From Kribbella catacumbae DSM 19601 (GTDB lineage Bacteria > Actinomycetota > Actinomycetes > Propionibacteriales > Kribbellaceae), in NCBI RefSeq assembly GCF_000372465.1, contig NZ_AQUZ01000083.1:1-33805 (forward strand): a stretch of DNA of 33,805 nt. Direction: 5' to 3'. Below, in pieces: positions 7,637 through 18,100 of the stretch (its first letter is position 1; each line of letters begins with the position of its first letter). The notes below the pieces were generated by a model. That model was not told the origin of the DNA. It did no database searches and saw only the letters and a list, made by a program, of their open reading frames with translations. The translations under genes were made by a program, and so were the position numbers.

Positions 7637-8939
7637 CAGGGCCCCGGCATAGTCGTGTTTTAGCTGGTCAGGAGCAGGTTGAGGATGGTTTCGGGGTTTC
7701 GGGCGTGGTGTCGTAGGCGTTGGGCGATGTTGGTAACGCCGGTCAGTCGCAGGAGGCTGATGGCGGTGTTGCGCAGGGTCGCCATCACTTGGGGTGCGTT
7801 GCCGGTGCGGACTTGGGAGCGGTCTTCGTCGTAGGTGACGTCGCGGACCCAGTGGAGCCGGTTCTCGATGCTCCAGTGGCCTTGGACCCACGCAGCGAGC
7901 GTCGTTGGTGGTGCGGCTTGGTGGTTGGCGGAGGTGATGAGGTAGACGACCTCGATGGTTTTCTTGCCGTGGCGTGTGACGGTCCGTCGGACTTGTGCGA
8001 GTTGGGTGGCGCCGGCGAACTCGACCCAGGCCGGGGCGGTGGTGACCTTGATGGTCCGGGTCGTCTTGCGGCCGTGGCCACGGCTGGTGGTGGTGTGGCT
8101 CGGAACGTCTTTCCAGGGCAGCCTTTTGCAGGCTTTGTGGAGTTTGGGCTGGTTGGCTTTGACGGTGAAAACGTAGTCACCGCCGGCGGTGGTGATCTGT
8201 TGCGCGGTGTCGGTCTGGGTGTGCATTGCATCGACGGTGACGACGACGTCGGTGAGGTCGAAGAGTTTCAGGAGTCCTTGTACTGCTGGGATCTCGTTGG
8301 ACTTCGCGGTTACCGCGAGCTGCCCGATCACTGCACCGGTGGCCTGGTCGAGGGCGGCGACCAGGTGCGGTGCTGTCGCGGTTTTCGACCGTGCACCACG
8401 TACGGTCTTGCCGTCCAGAGCGATGACTCGACGCGAGCCGACAGTGTGGGTGCGGGTCCATATGAAGGCGCCGAGGTACTGGTCCAGGAGATCGGCGTCG
8501 AGGCGGGCGAACACCCGCCGGATGGTCGACTCGTCAGGGATCGCCGAGCCGGCGACTCCAAGAACCCGGAGAGTTTCGATCGGCTGCTGAGCCGCCCATT
8601 CACCGATCGCGACGAACGATCTCGCGCCGCTGATGACAGCTGCCAGCGCTACCGCGAGCACTGATGCCAGGTCGTAGCGCCGGCCACGGCGTGCTCGCGG
8701 GTCAGGGACGGTCTTGAACAGATCAAGTAGCCGTGATCGGCAGGTATCGGCGAGTGCCGCAGGCAACTGGGCCGCGGTGGGAGAAGATGACATCGGCGGG
8801 TGTGGTTCTCCGGCTGGACGGACGGTGTGAGAACTTCCATCCAAGCCCCACGAGCCACACCCGTCCCACACGCCACACCGGTCATCCAGCCCTAAACCCG
8901 CAGGTCACAGCCCCAGGCAACGACTTTGCCGGAGCCCTG
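7637..8939 (-). mobile_element. ISAs1-family insertion sequence, complete
   Basis: The element is 1,303 bp with 20-bp imperfect terminal repeats: CAGGGCCCCGGCATAGTCGT at 7637-7656, and CAGGGCTCCGGCAAAGTCGT read inward from 8939 to 8920. They match at 18 of 20 positions. It carries one intact transposase gene on the minus strand and a 10-bp target duplication. All parts needed for movement are present. Confidence 0.93.
7660..8793 (-). CDS. ISAs1-family transposase (DDE, H-repeat type)
   Basis: The product is 377 aa when started at ATG 8791-8793 (MSSSPTAAQLPAALADTCRS), which gives the usual family length; an upstream in-frame ATG would add 26 residues of low likelihood. An N-terminal DDE_Tnp_1-associated domain (LLDLFKTVPDPRARRGRRYD, then VLAVALAAVISGARSFVAIG) leads into the DDE core. 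The motifs seen are VIALDGKTVRGA with the first Asp, VVVTVDAMHTQ with the second Asp, and GDYVFTVKANQP. After HWSIENRLHWVRDVTYDEDR with the Glu comes the conserved tail MATLRNTAISLLRL. It is intact and fills the element. Confidence 0.94.
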   Translation of the reverse strand: MSSSPTAAQLPAALADTCRSRLLDLFKTVPDPRARRGRRYDLASVLAVALAAVISGARSFVAIGEWAAQQPIETLRVLGVAGSAIPDESTIRRVFARLDADLLDQYLGAFIWTRTHTVGSRRVIALDGKTVRGARSKTATAPHLVAALDQATGAVIGQLAVTAKSNEIPAVQGLLKLFDLTDVVVTVDAMHTQTDTAQQITTAGGDYVFTVKANQPKLHKACKRLPWKDVPSHTTTSRGHGRKTTRTIKVTTAPAWVEFAGATQLAQVRRTVTRHGKKTIEVVYLITSANHQAAPPTTLAAWVQGHWSIENRLHWVRDVTYDEDRSQVRTGNAPQVMATLRNTAISLLRLTGVTNIAQRLRHHARNPETILNLLLTS

Positions 8940-8949
8940 TTGGCAGGGC

Positions 8950-9171
8950 CCTGTATTGGTCTTGGCCGCCGGCAACTCAATGATCGAGGAGTTACATCTC
9001 GTGAACACCGATGTTCCCGGGACGGTCTCAGCTACAGACAGTCCAACCTCGCTGACGAGTCATAACCGCTTCTTCCTCGCCGAAGCTACGGCGTGTCCAA
9101 CTCATCAGCGAAACTCCCGACGGATCGGGGCACCTATCCGTGGTGTGCCCACAAAAGGGAGAAGGGCCCAC
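8950..9171. other. Gene-free gap downstream of the giant RHS gene
   Basis: These 222 bp lie between the ISAs1 target duplication and the stop of the RHS-repeat gene. They begin with the last bases of the old ISAs1 relic's terminal repeat (CCTG). I see no convincing reading frame on either strand. The gap matters because an immunity gene would be expected directly downstream of a polymorphic toxin gene, and none is recognisable. Confidence 0.6.
9128..9150 (-). terminator. Possible terminator hairpin after the RHS gene
   Basis: GGGCAC at 9128-9133 pairs with GTGCCC at 9145-9150, about 20 bp beyond the stop codon of the minus-strand giant gene. The stem is short and no U-tract follows in the minus direction. 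The position is right for a terminator but the support is weak. Confidence 0.25.
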
Positions 9172-12100
9172 TCATTGCCAGCCCCATACATATTGAGACG
9201 GAATTCCGTAGGCTTGAGAGATCCCACCCATAAACATTGGCGTGAGGTACGCTGATCCTCTCTCCGCGATAGGGACAACTCCAAAATGGATGGCGAGCGC
9301 AGCTACCACAGCTGGCGGAAACCATATACTCGCCAAAGTCGTTGCTGTGTCGCTTTCGTGGAGGAATTTTTCCGACGGTGACATTTGTGAATAGCCGGAT
9401 GTGAACTTCGTCCTCATGCCTCGACTAACATCAATGAGCGCGAGTGGCGCTACGACACGGTTGGTAATAGTTCCCAGGGCCGACCCGAACCTGACCATTC
9501 GGAGCGAATCGCGGGCATAACCGACCGCGTAGCTCACGCCGCCGATAGTCTGTAGTCCCCCTCCAGCGACCTTCAGCGCACGCACGGCGCCGTTGGGATC
9601 CTCCAGGCCACCGTACAAGCTCAGCGCGCCGAATGCTGCGGTAGATATGCCCTGGAAGTACGCTATCCGTGGACCAGTGCGATCGAGGCCCTCGGCGTAT
9701 CCGTAGGGGCCGTGGTATGGCCCTGTGGAAGGGCCTGGGTCATTCACGCAGAGATTACTGAAGCAGTAGGCCGCGAGTGACGCGCCACCTGGCAAAGCCT
9801 GGTCCGCCGCAAGCGCCTGCACGGCATCGAATCGGGATGCCTGAATGGGATCCGCCATGTTGTATACGATGATTTTGAGGCCGGGATGACGCTCCATCGT
9901 TTCCATGACTGAGCGGACATCATCTCGCAGGAACCTCTTCGGCCCTAGGGAACGGGTTCCGTCGACGTCGCCATGAGTGCCGGTTGCGAAATGGATCTCA
10001 GTATGGCCTTGTCTAGCTATCCGCTCAAGGTCGTTGGCCACCTGAACGACATCAGTTTCCCAGTCATAAGAGTTGGCATACCCGATCGCATTAGCAAGTG
10101 CGGGGTGTTTGTATGTATAGCCACCAAACTTGCCGAATCGCACTCCTTTTTCGGGAGCGATATCAGAGGCATATTGGTATTCCTGCTCAAAGACTGGCCC
10201 TTGTAGTTCAATGCCGCGCACTCGATAGGGAAGGTTGACGAATGGCGCACGATAGATATTGGGGATGGGTGAGCTCTGTACTACTTGTGGAGCGTACTGA
10301 TTAATGATGTCCTGCTTCTTTTGTTCCATCTCGCGAATTAGGTAAGCGTGATCAACTACGAACTTGCTCTTCTTTATATCGTCGATCTTCTTATCGAGTC
10401 CCGAGAGCGTTTTTCCTTGTTCCCGTATTAGCCTTTCGACGGCTTCGTCCACCAAGCGCCGCGCGGCTAGCTGCGTGCCTGCTGCCTCCACTGATTCAGC
10501 GAATTCTTCGAGTTTACTCATCGGCGGACTTAGCCTGGACTGAGGCAATTCGCGCGGCTCGGACCTAACTGGCACCAGCGAGACTGGGCCAACCGGCCTA
10601 ATGGCTCCAGTGGAGGGATCCACCACCAGGATCCACCACTGCTCGCCGGTCATTGCGTCAACCTCGCGACGGACATTCGGGTCGCTTGTGTCAATCGAAC
10701 TAAGTTCGGGCTGAACTGCTACGGTATACTCCTCGATCTTACCGGTTTTGGGGTTTCTGTAGGCGAATAAGAACGCAGGTTTATCGCCATAGTTGACTAC
10801 TCCATCGCGGTTGTCGGCCACCAGTACATACTCAGTGTCTCCGCTCGCCTGTGCCTGTGTGTCAAGGGCCACCCATTCTGCGTACTGAGCGTCACGCTCG
10901 GTACTTGGAGTGTTGCCGCTGGTCCGACGGGCTGGCTGGCGGGGGGTTATCCAGTCTTCGCCTGGGTCCGGTCTTGGGCCGTCGACCGTCCACCAGTAGT
11001 TGATTCGGGTGTGGACCATTTTGGCGGTGGCGCCGGCGACGACGGCGGTGAGGGCTCCGACTGCGTTTTTGACGATGTTTTGCCAGGTGCGAGATTTGTC
11101 GTGAAAGACCCAGCCGGACTGGGGGTTGAACGCGCCAGTCAGAACCCGGTCTACGCCCCTACTCCACTTGAAGTTCTCGCTGTCGAGGTGCTTGCTCCAG
11201 CTGGCGCTTGCCATTCCGAAGGCGAGGTTGAAGAGAGCTTCGTTTCCATTGATGCGTTCGCCTGCGATGCCGCGGCCCATCAGGTCGCCTGTCGTGGTGA
11301 ACGCGCTTCGCACCATGCGAGCAGCGAGCCCGGTGCCCTGGACGAGGCCGCCGAGGGCGGCGCCGGCGGCGCCACCAAGGCCGGCTGCCGCCATGCTCGT
11401 CCAGCTGAAGTTGTCCTGGTAGCCCAAGCCCATCGTCACCGCCTGGCCTGCGGCGTTTCCTAGGGCAGCGCCGATGCCGGCGGCGATCACCGTGCCGAGG
11501 TAGCTTGCGCCGAAGATGCCTGACCCGCCGGTTACGTAGGCGACGATGACCGTCACGGCGACGACGGCGATCGTGACCAGCGCGATCTCCCACCAGCTGG
11601 GTCCCGGTGGTGGGACGCGGCGTGGTGTTGGGGTGGAGTCGCCGATGATGTCGGCGAAACTGTAGGGGCGGAAGGTGGTGTTGTCGTTGTGGACGTTGGC
11701 GACGACGTTGGGGATGCGGTACGTCTTGCCGCGCTCGGTGGCTGGCAATGCGCTGTCGGGTCCGAAGCTGAGGCCGTTGGCGTCGGCGATCAGGTACCAC
11801 AGGGAGCTGTCGCCGAAGGCCAGTTGGGCGATCCCGAGCAGTGTGTCGCCGTCACGAACGAGGTGGCTGGTCGGGCTGGCGGCCGGATAGGCGTTGCTGA
11901 TCGGTGTGAAGATGTTGTTGAAGATCGCGGAGCGCGAGGCGCCGGAACGAAGAGTGGCGACGGGCCTGCCCTCGGCGTAGAGAAGGTCTTCGCGGTTCGA
12001 TGTGATACCACCGGACTCGGGGCGGATCGCCTCGGTCTTGACCAGGGCGCGATCCTCGGTGTCATAGGTGAAGGTGCGGACACGACTGCCTTCATTCGGC

Positions 12101-15100
12101 AGATCGGACAGCTGGTGCCATAGCCTCCCCGCAAGGTCATAGCTGTTGGTCGTGAATCCTTGCTTCGTTAGTTCGAGCGTGGAATCCACGGTAATTCGCT
12201 TGATCTGGTTGCCACCGAACTCGCTCGTGTACGAGTAGCCGTAGGTGTTGGTGAACTCGGGCTTCTCGTCCTCGTCGTCCTCATCGCCATCCTGGTGATA
12301 CTGGTACATGCGCAGGATGCCGGCAGTGTCATAGAAGTAGGTGGTTTGAGAGCTCTTTTCCGGATCACGCCGGTCGGCCATCGTTTGCTGCTGGAGCTGA
12401 CCATCCGCACGGATCCAGAAGGTCGTCAACGTGTTCGTGTTTTCGGTCGAAAATTGCTCGTTGTTTGTGGCTTCGTTCGTTAGCAGACCACCCCTTGTAT
12501 CAACGGTGCGGATCTCCCGGGATGAGAAGTCCGGAGCTATGTAGTCGATCCAGGGATCCCCATCGATGGTGACGTTGGTATGGATTTCCTTGCCGAGTAT
12601 CGAGGTCAGGTAGTCCAGGTCGTCATAGCCGTACTCCTCACGCCTGAACCGATCGAAGACCAGGTCCTCAATCTGGCGATGTTCGACGAACTTGGTGGCG
12701 ACCTGACGCCGCCCCAGTCCGTCGTAGCTCACCGTGGTTCCGCGGCCCTTTACGATCTGCCCGTTAACTCGTTCGCCGTCGACGAGGGTGACTCGCCCTT
12801 CGGCGTCGTACTGGAACCACTTCTCACTTCTTTGATGGAATCCGTCAGACCATGGGCTGCCGTATTCACCGACCACGCCGCGGCGGTTGTTGAGCTCGTC
12901 ATAGGTGTAGCTGACACGCAGCGTGGCCTGGGCAGGGGTCTGCTGGCCTTCGGGTGCCTCGACCTTGACGACTCGGCCGTGCGGGTCATAAACGATGTAG
13001 CTCGTCCGTGTGATCGCGGGCTCGGTGATGAGCTGGGTGCTCTCGAGTTGGCCGTCGACGAACGTTCCAGACTCGAAACTGCTGCTGCGGGTGAAGTGAT
13101 CCCTGGCCACCTGTCCCTTGGCCGTGTACTCGTAGCTGGCGGTTTCGGTGCTGGTCCGGTAGTCGACGCCTCCTGCGGTCCCGAACGTTCCCTTGGCCAG
13201 TGACTCAGTGACGCTTTCAATCAGTCCGTTGGGCTTGTAGGTGTGACTGCGGGAGCCGGCTGTGCCGTCGTTGTCCTGTTCCTCGCGACGGAGCTGACCG
13301 AACACGTTGTACAGATATGTCGTCGTCCGGTCTTCACCCACCTTGCTGGACGTCAGCCGGCCGACCGTGTAGTCGGTGGTATTGAGGCTGTACCCCCAGC
13401 TCTGTGTGTACCTGTCAGTGATTGGCTGCGCGGGATCCATCCGACCGAGCTCGAGCTTCTTGTTGCCGAGAACGTCGTAGTCGCACGACGTCTCATGTCC
13501 CGTCGGATTGCGATTGATCCGCGCATAGCCACGCTCGTCGAGCTTCGTGAACGACCACGCAACGGCGTTGCCGAGAATGGTTTCGCCCGAACCGACGCGA
13601 CGGTTCGCCTGATCGTAGAGATACCGGTTGACGACGTACGCGACCTTCGTCGAGGACCCGGCGGGCTGACGCAACACGCTGTGCGACAGCAGGTTCCCGT
13701 TGCTGTCGAATGTGTCGACATAGACCCGCCCCAGCGCATCGCGGACACCGACCCGCCGCCCCTGGCTGTCGTAGGCGTACCCGGTCGTGATTGTGGTGGC
13801 GTCGGTCTCGCTGATCATCTGGCCGGCCTGGTCGAACCGTCGGCTGCGAGTCCGGTGGGTGGTCAGCTCGCTGCCGGGCGGGTCGTGCCGGGTGGACTGG
13901 TTGATCTCTTGCACCATCCGGCCGGTCAGGTCGTAGCGCAACTGGTGACGCAGATCCGCGGCATAGGACGAGCCGTCATGTCCGCGCACCGCTGTCGCGG
14001 TGGGCAGCAGTTCATCGGTTGGCTGGTTGTCGGCGTTGTACTGGTAGGTGGTCGTGTCAGCGTCACCGGCGACCGCATTAGTGTCGTGGCGCACATAGCG
14101 GCCCTCGGTGCGGGTAATCACATTGCCCCACCGGTCGTAGTCCTGCAGGGCCAAAGGCGTCATCTGCGTCGTCGCTAAGCTCACCGGTGCAGTCACCGCG
14201 GAGCAGGCTGGCAGCCGTTGTACGCGCGCCCGCCCGAGCAGGTCAATACCGTTCTCGGTGATCCGCGTAGTCTCGCCAAGCGCTCCAGATGTTCCGCGTT
14301 GCTCTTGCCGGGTCACATCGCCGGCGAGCCCGTAGTAGAAGTGGGTGACGCCATCGGACGCCGTCCGGGTCTTCGCCTGCCCGGCGTTGTCATACGTGTA
14401 CAACGCAACGATCGCATCGCCTTGGGTGGACACGTCCTGCCAGATTCGGCGCTCTTCCTTGATCGCGCCGAACTCGTCGTACAGGTTCCGCACGCCGCTC
14501 CAGCAGGTCGCGGTGCCTTCCTTGAACACGTCGATCGTGTCGGTCTGCTGCCCGCTGGCGTCGTAGGCGTAGCGCCGCTCCACCGTGTGGGAGTTCGTCA
14601 TCCAGCCGCTCATCGTGACGTTGACCGGCTGAGTTTCCTTGAGCACCCGCCCCGCGTAGTCGTACTGCCGGGATTTTGAGTTGCCCATTGCGTCGATGGT
14701 CGTCACGATGTTGCCTGCGGCGTCGAAAGCCTGCTCGACCGTCAATGTGCCACCGGCTACCGCGCCACCGGAGCTGCGAGTCTGTTTGATCACCTCGCCG
14801 AACCCGTTCAAGGTCAATGTGGTGACAGGGGAGGCGCTCACCTGGCCCACGAACGGATCGACGGCAGCGGCGCCCGCGGTCCCGCGGGCGGGTTCGGTGA
14901 TCTGTTTCAGTTGGCCGAGTGCGTTGTAGGAGAAGTGGGTCACACTGCCCAGCCCATCGGTCTGAGTCCGTACCCTACCGATCCCGTCATAGGTGAAGTC
15001 CTGCAGTGTCGTCGCCTCGGTGCGCGTCTTGTTCAGTTGGAAATAGGCGTCGGTGATCCAGGCGGTATAGCGCGCGCCGAGGCGCTCGACCTTGGTGCGT

Positions 15101-18100
15101 TGATTGAGCGTGTCGTAGCCGAATTTGGTGATGCGGTCGTTGCCGTTGTCCGTCCCGCTGGGCTGGGCGTCGCCGGTGGTGGGTGCGACCCCGGCTGTGG
15201 CGTACTCGATGGACTGGCCCAGGTTGCCGAACGGGTCGTAGGACTGTTTGGTGAGGTGTCCGAGACCGTCGAGATTGGCGGTCTTACGGCCCATTGTGTC
15301 GAAGTAGTGCCAGGTGTCTCGCCATTGGGTCGCGTTGATCTGAACGGCTTCATGGCGTACCTCGCTGAAGGCCGTGTACTCGTAGCTGGTAGCTGCCCGC
15401 ATGCTCTCCGTCGGCGGTAAGGTCGCCAGGTTCACCCGCTGGGCAGTGTCCCCGTGGTAGTAGGCAGCCTGCGGCAGTTTGACCTCGCTCTTGCGGCCTG
15501 CGTTGTCGTACTTCGTGGTGATGACGCGAGCTTTCGGGTCAGTGCCGACCTTCCCCGCGATCTCGGTCTCGGTCCAGTGACTGCCGTTGGGCGGCGTACC
15601 GGTGATGGTGACGCCGTGCCGGGTGACGTGCTCCTGGTCGCCGAAGGTGGTGTATTTGAACGCCACGGCGTGGTTCATCGCATCCACGTCGTGCTTGACC
15701 CGGCCGAGCCGGTCGTATGTCTTGTACTCGTTCTGGAACGTGGACGCGCCGGTACGGGTGCGAGTGCGCACGAGCTGTCCGAACACGTCGTAGGCGAGCA
15801 GGACCTCGCGGCGGAATCGGCCTGCGCTGGTCGTCTTCTCGACCTTGCCGGCTGCCGGGTCGTAAAATCCCGGCAGGAGTGTGCCGTCCAGCCGGCCGAG
15901 TGTGTCGTAGGTGTAGTCCGAGGTCCGGGCGTCGGTGGTGTTCGCGCGTTCGATCGTGGTCTTGATGTTTCCGAACGCGTCGTAGATCGTGCGGTCCTCC
16001 AGCGAGGCTTCCTGCACGGAGGGTGTGCTTTGACCGGTGAGCTGGACGAACACCTCGACCGGTTGAGTAATCTTCCGGAACACGCGGCCGCGCCGGTCAT
16101 ACACGTAGGTACAGATAGCGCCGTTGTTGTCGATGTGGCTAGTCCGGTCGCCCAGGCCGTTGTATTCGTTGGTTTCGTGGAAGCCCTTGGCGTCGGTGGT
16201 GGTGTCCAGTCGGCCGACCCGGTCGTAGTTGTACCGCTTACCACGGGTGACGCCGTCGCCGACCCGCCGATTACCGCGCAACGTGCTCAGCGCGGCCTCG
16301 GTCCGCGGTGTGGTCGCCGGCACGGTCAGGTCGAACATGCGCTTCTCGGTCAGCCGCCCGCCGGCGTCGTACAGCGACTCCTGCAGCGTGCCATCCGGCG
16401 CGATTGCGAACCGGAGCCGCCCAGCCACGTCGTACACGAAGCTGGTCACCCGGTCTCGAGCACTCGCGTTCGCCCCAACCGCCGTATCGAGGGTGCCCCT
16501 GGCGAGGTTCGCCAGGCCTAGTTCGGTGGCAAACTCGGTCCGCTTCGCGGCGCGGCCGACCGCGTCGTACTCGGTCCTCATGACAAGGTGCTTGCCTTGC
16601 GCACCGGTAGCGAGTACACGTACGGCGTAGATCTGCCGCCCGGCAGTGTCGTAGACCGACACCTGGCGACGGTTGTCGGCATGAGTGGTGACTGCCATGG
16701 CGATAGTCGCGGCGCGGTAGTCGGCCAGAGCACCGACCGCAGTGACGTACTGGATGGACTCGGTAGGCCGGCCGAGCGAGTCATATCTCTGCTCGCTGAC
16801 CAGATGCTGCGTCGCCTTGCCCGTGCCGTCAGTGGCTTCGACTCGCAGGGTGAACCGCAGGCGGTCCTGAGTGTCGTAGGAGTATCGGGTGACCTGATTG
16901 CCCACGTTGATGCGGTCGACCACTGCGTTGATGGCGTTCTGCGTGTACTCCGTCAGCGCTGGCTTGACCGCGTACCGGATGGTGGCGACAAGCGCACCCA
17001 TCGGGTCGTAAACATTCTCAGTGACGGCACCCTGAGCATCCACGGTGAACCGCAACCGGTTGTTCGCGTGATAGGCATACCGGGTACGCTGGATATTTAC
17101 GAGCGTGCTTTCGCCGCTATAGCCCAGTCCGGTCAGCTCGGTGTTGACCTCCGTCACTGTGATTCCCGGCGACGCGGTGGTGTCGATGGCGTTGACGCGG
17201 GTGTCGGAAAGAAACTTGTCGTAGCGACGCGTCTCGATCAGGTTGTTGCTGTTGGCGCTGTAGCGATTCTCGCCGATCACCCACTTGGCATCCTGATCCG
17301 CGGTCAACGTGAAGCGCAAGCGGCCGTCCTTGTCATAGACCAGGTAGCTTCGCTGGTCGCCGACACTCGTCGTCGATGCCGCGGTGATTGTGGCTGCGGT
17401 GACCACGTCGTCCAGGCTGTTGAGGACTGTGGCGCTCAACCGGTTGACGTGCCGGCGGGTATGGACCAGCCGACCGTTCGCGTCATAACGGTTCTGGCCA
17501 ACTTCGCCTTCGGCGTTAATGACATGGGTGATCTGTCCGGCGGCGTCATATACCGACCAAGTGCTGTTGCCGATGGGATCGATGATCCGGCTGAGTCGGC
17601 CCGCCGCGTCGTAGCGGTACTGCGTGGTCAGGTCACGCGTGCCGGGTGCGCCGGTGCCCAGCACGGCACTCGGTGCATCGATCTGCTTGGTCTTGCGGCC
17701 CAGCTTGTCGAACTCGTACCTCGTGACCAGCTGGTTGGGCTCGGTGACCGTGCCCCGCGCAATGGTGACTTTGTCGCCGAGACCCTCATAGCTGTACGTC
17801 GTCGACAGCTTCAAACCGTTTGGGTCGACGACGATGGCGCGGGGGCGACCGTTGCGGTCGTAGTCGTAGCTGGTCACCAGCTCTGCGGGTGTGCCCTTGC
17901 CCTCAGTCACCTTGACCGTCTGCCCGAGGGCGTTGAACTCATACGCCGTCGTCACGTTGTCGGCGGCGGGGTCGATGTGCTGCTCGCGGACCCGGTCGAC
18001 AGCGTCATAGTCGAACCGGACCACCGTGCCACGGCCGTCAGTGGTGGTCTCGAGGCGACCGCTGTCGTCATAGGTGTTGGTCCTGATCACCTGGCCACCC

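Noticed and set aside
7720..8664. Plus-strand frame opposite the ISAs1 transposase
   Set aside because: It lies antisense to a clearly identified transposase and resembles no protein.
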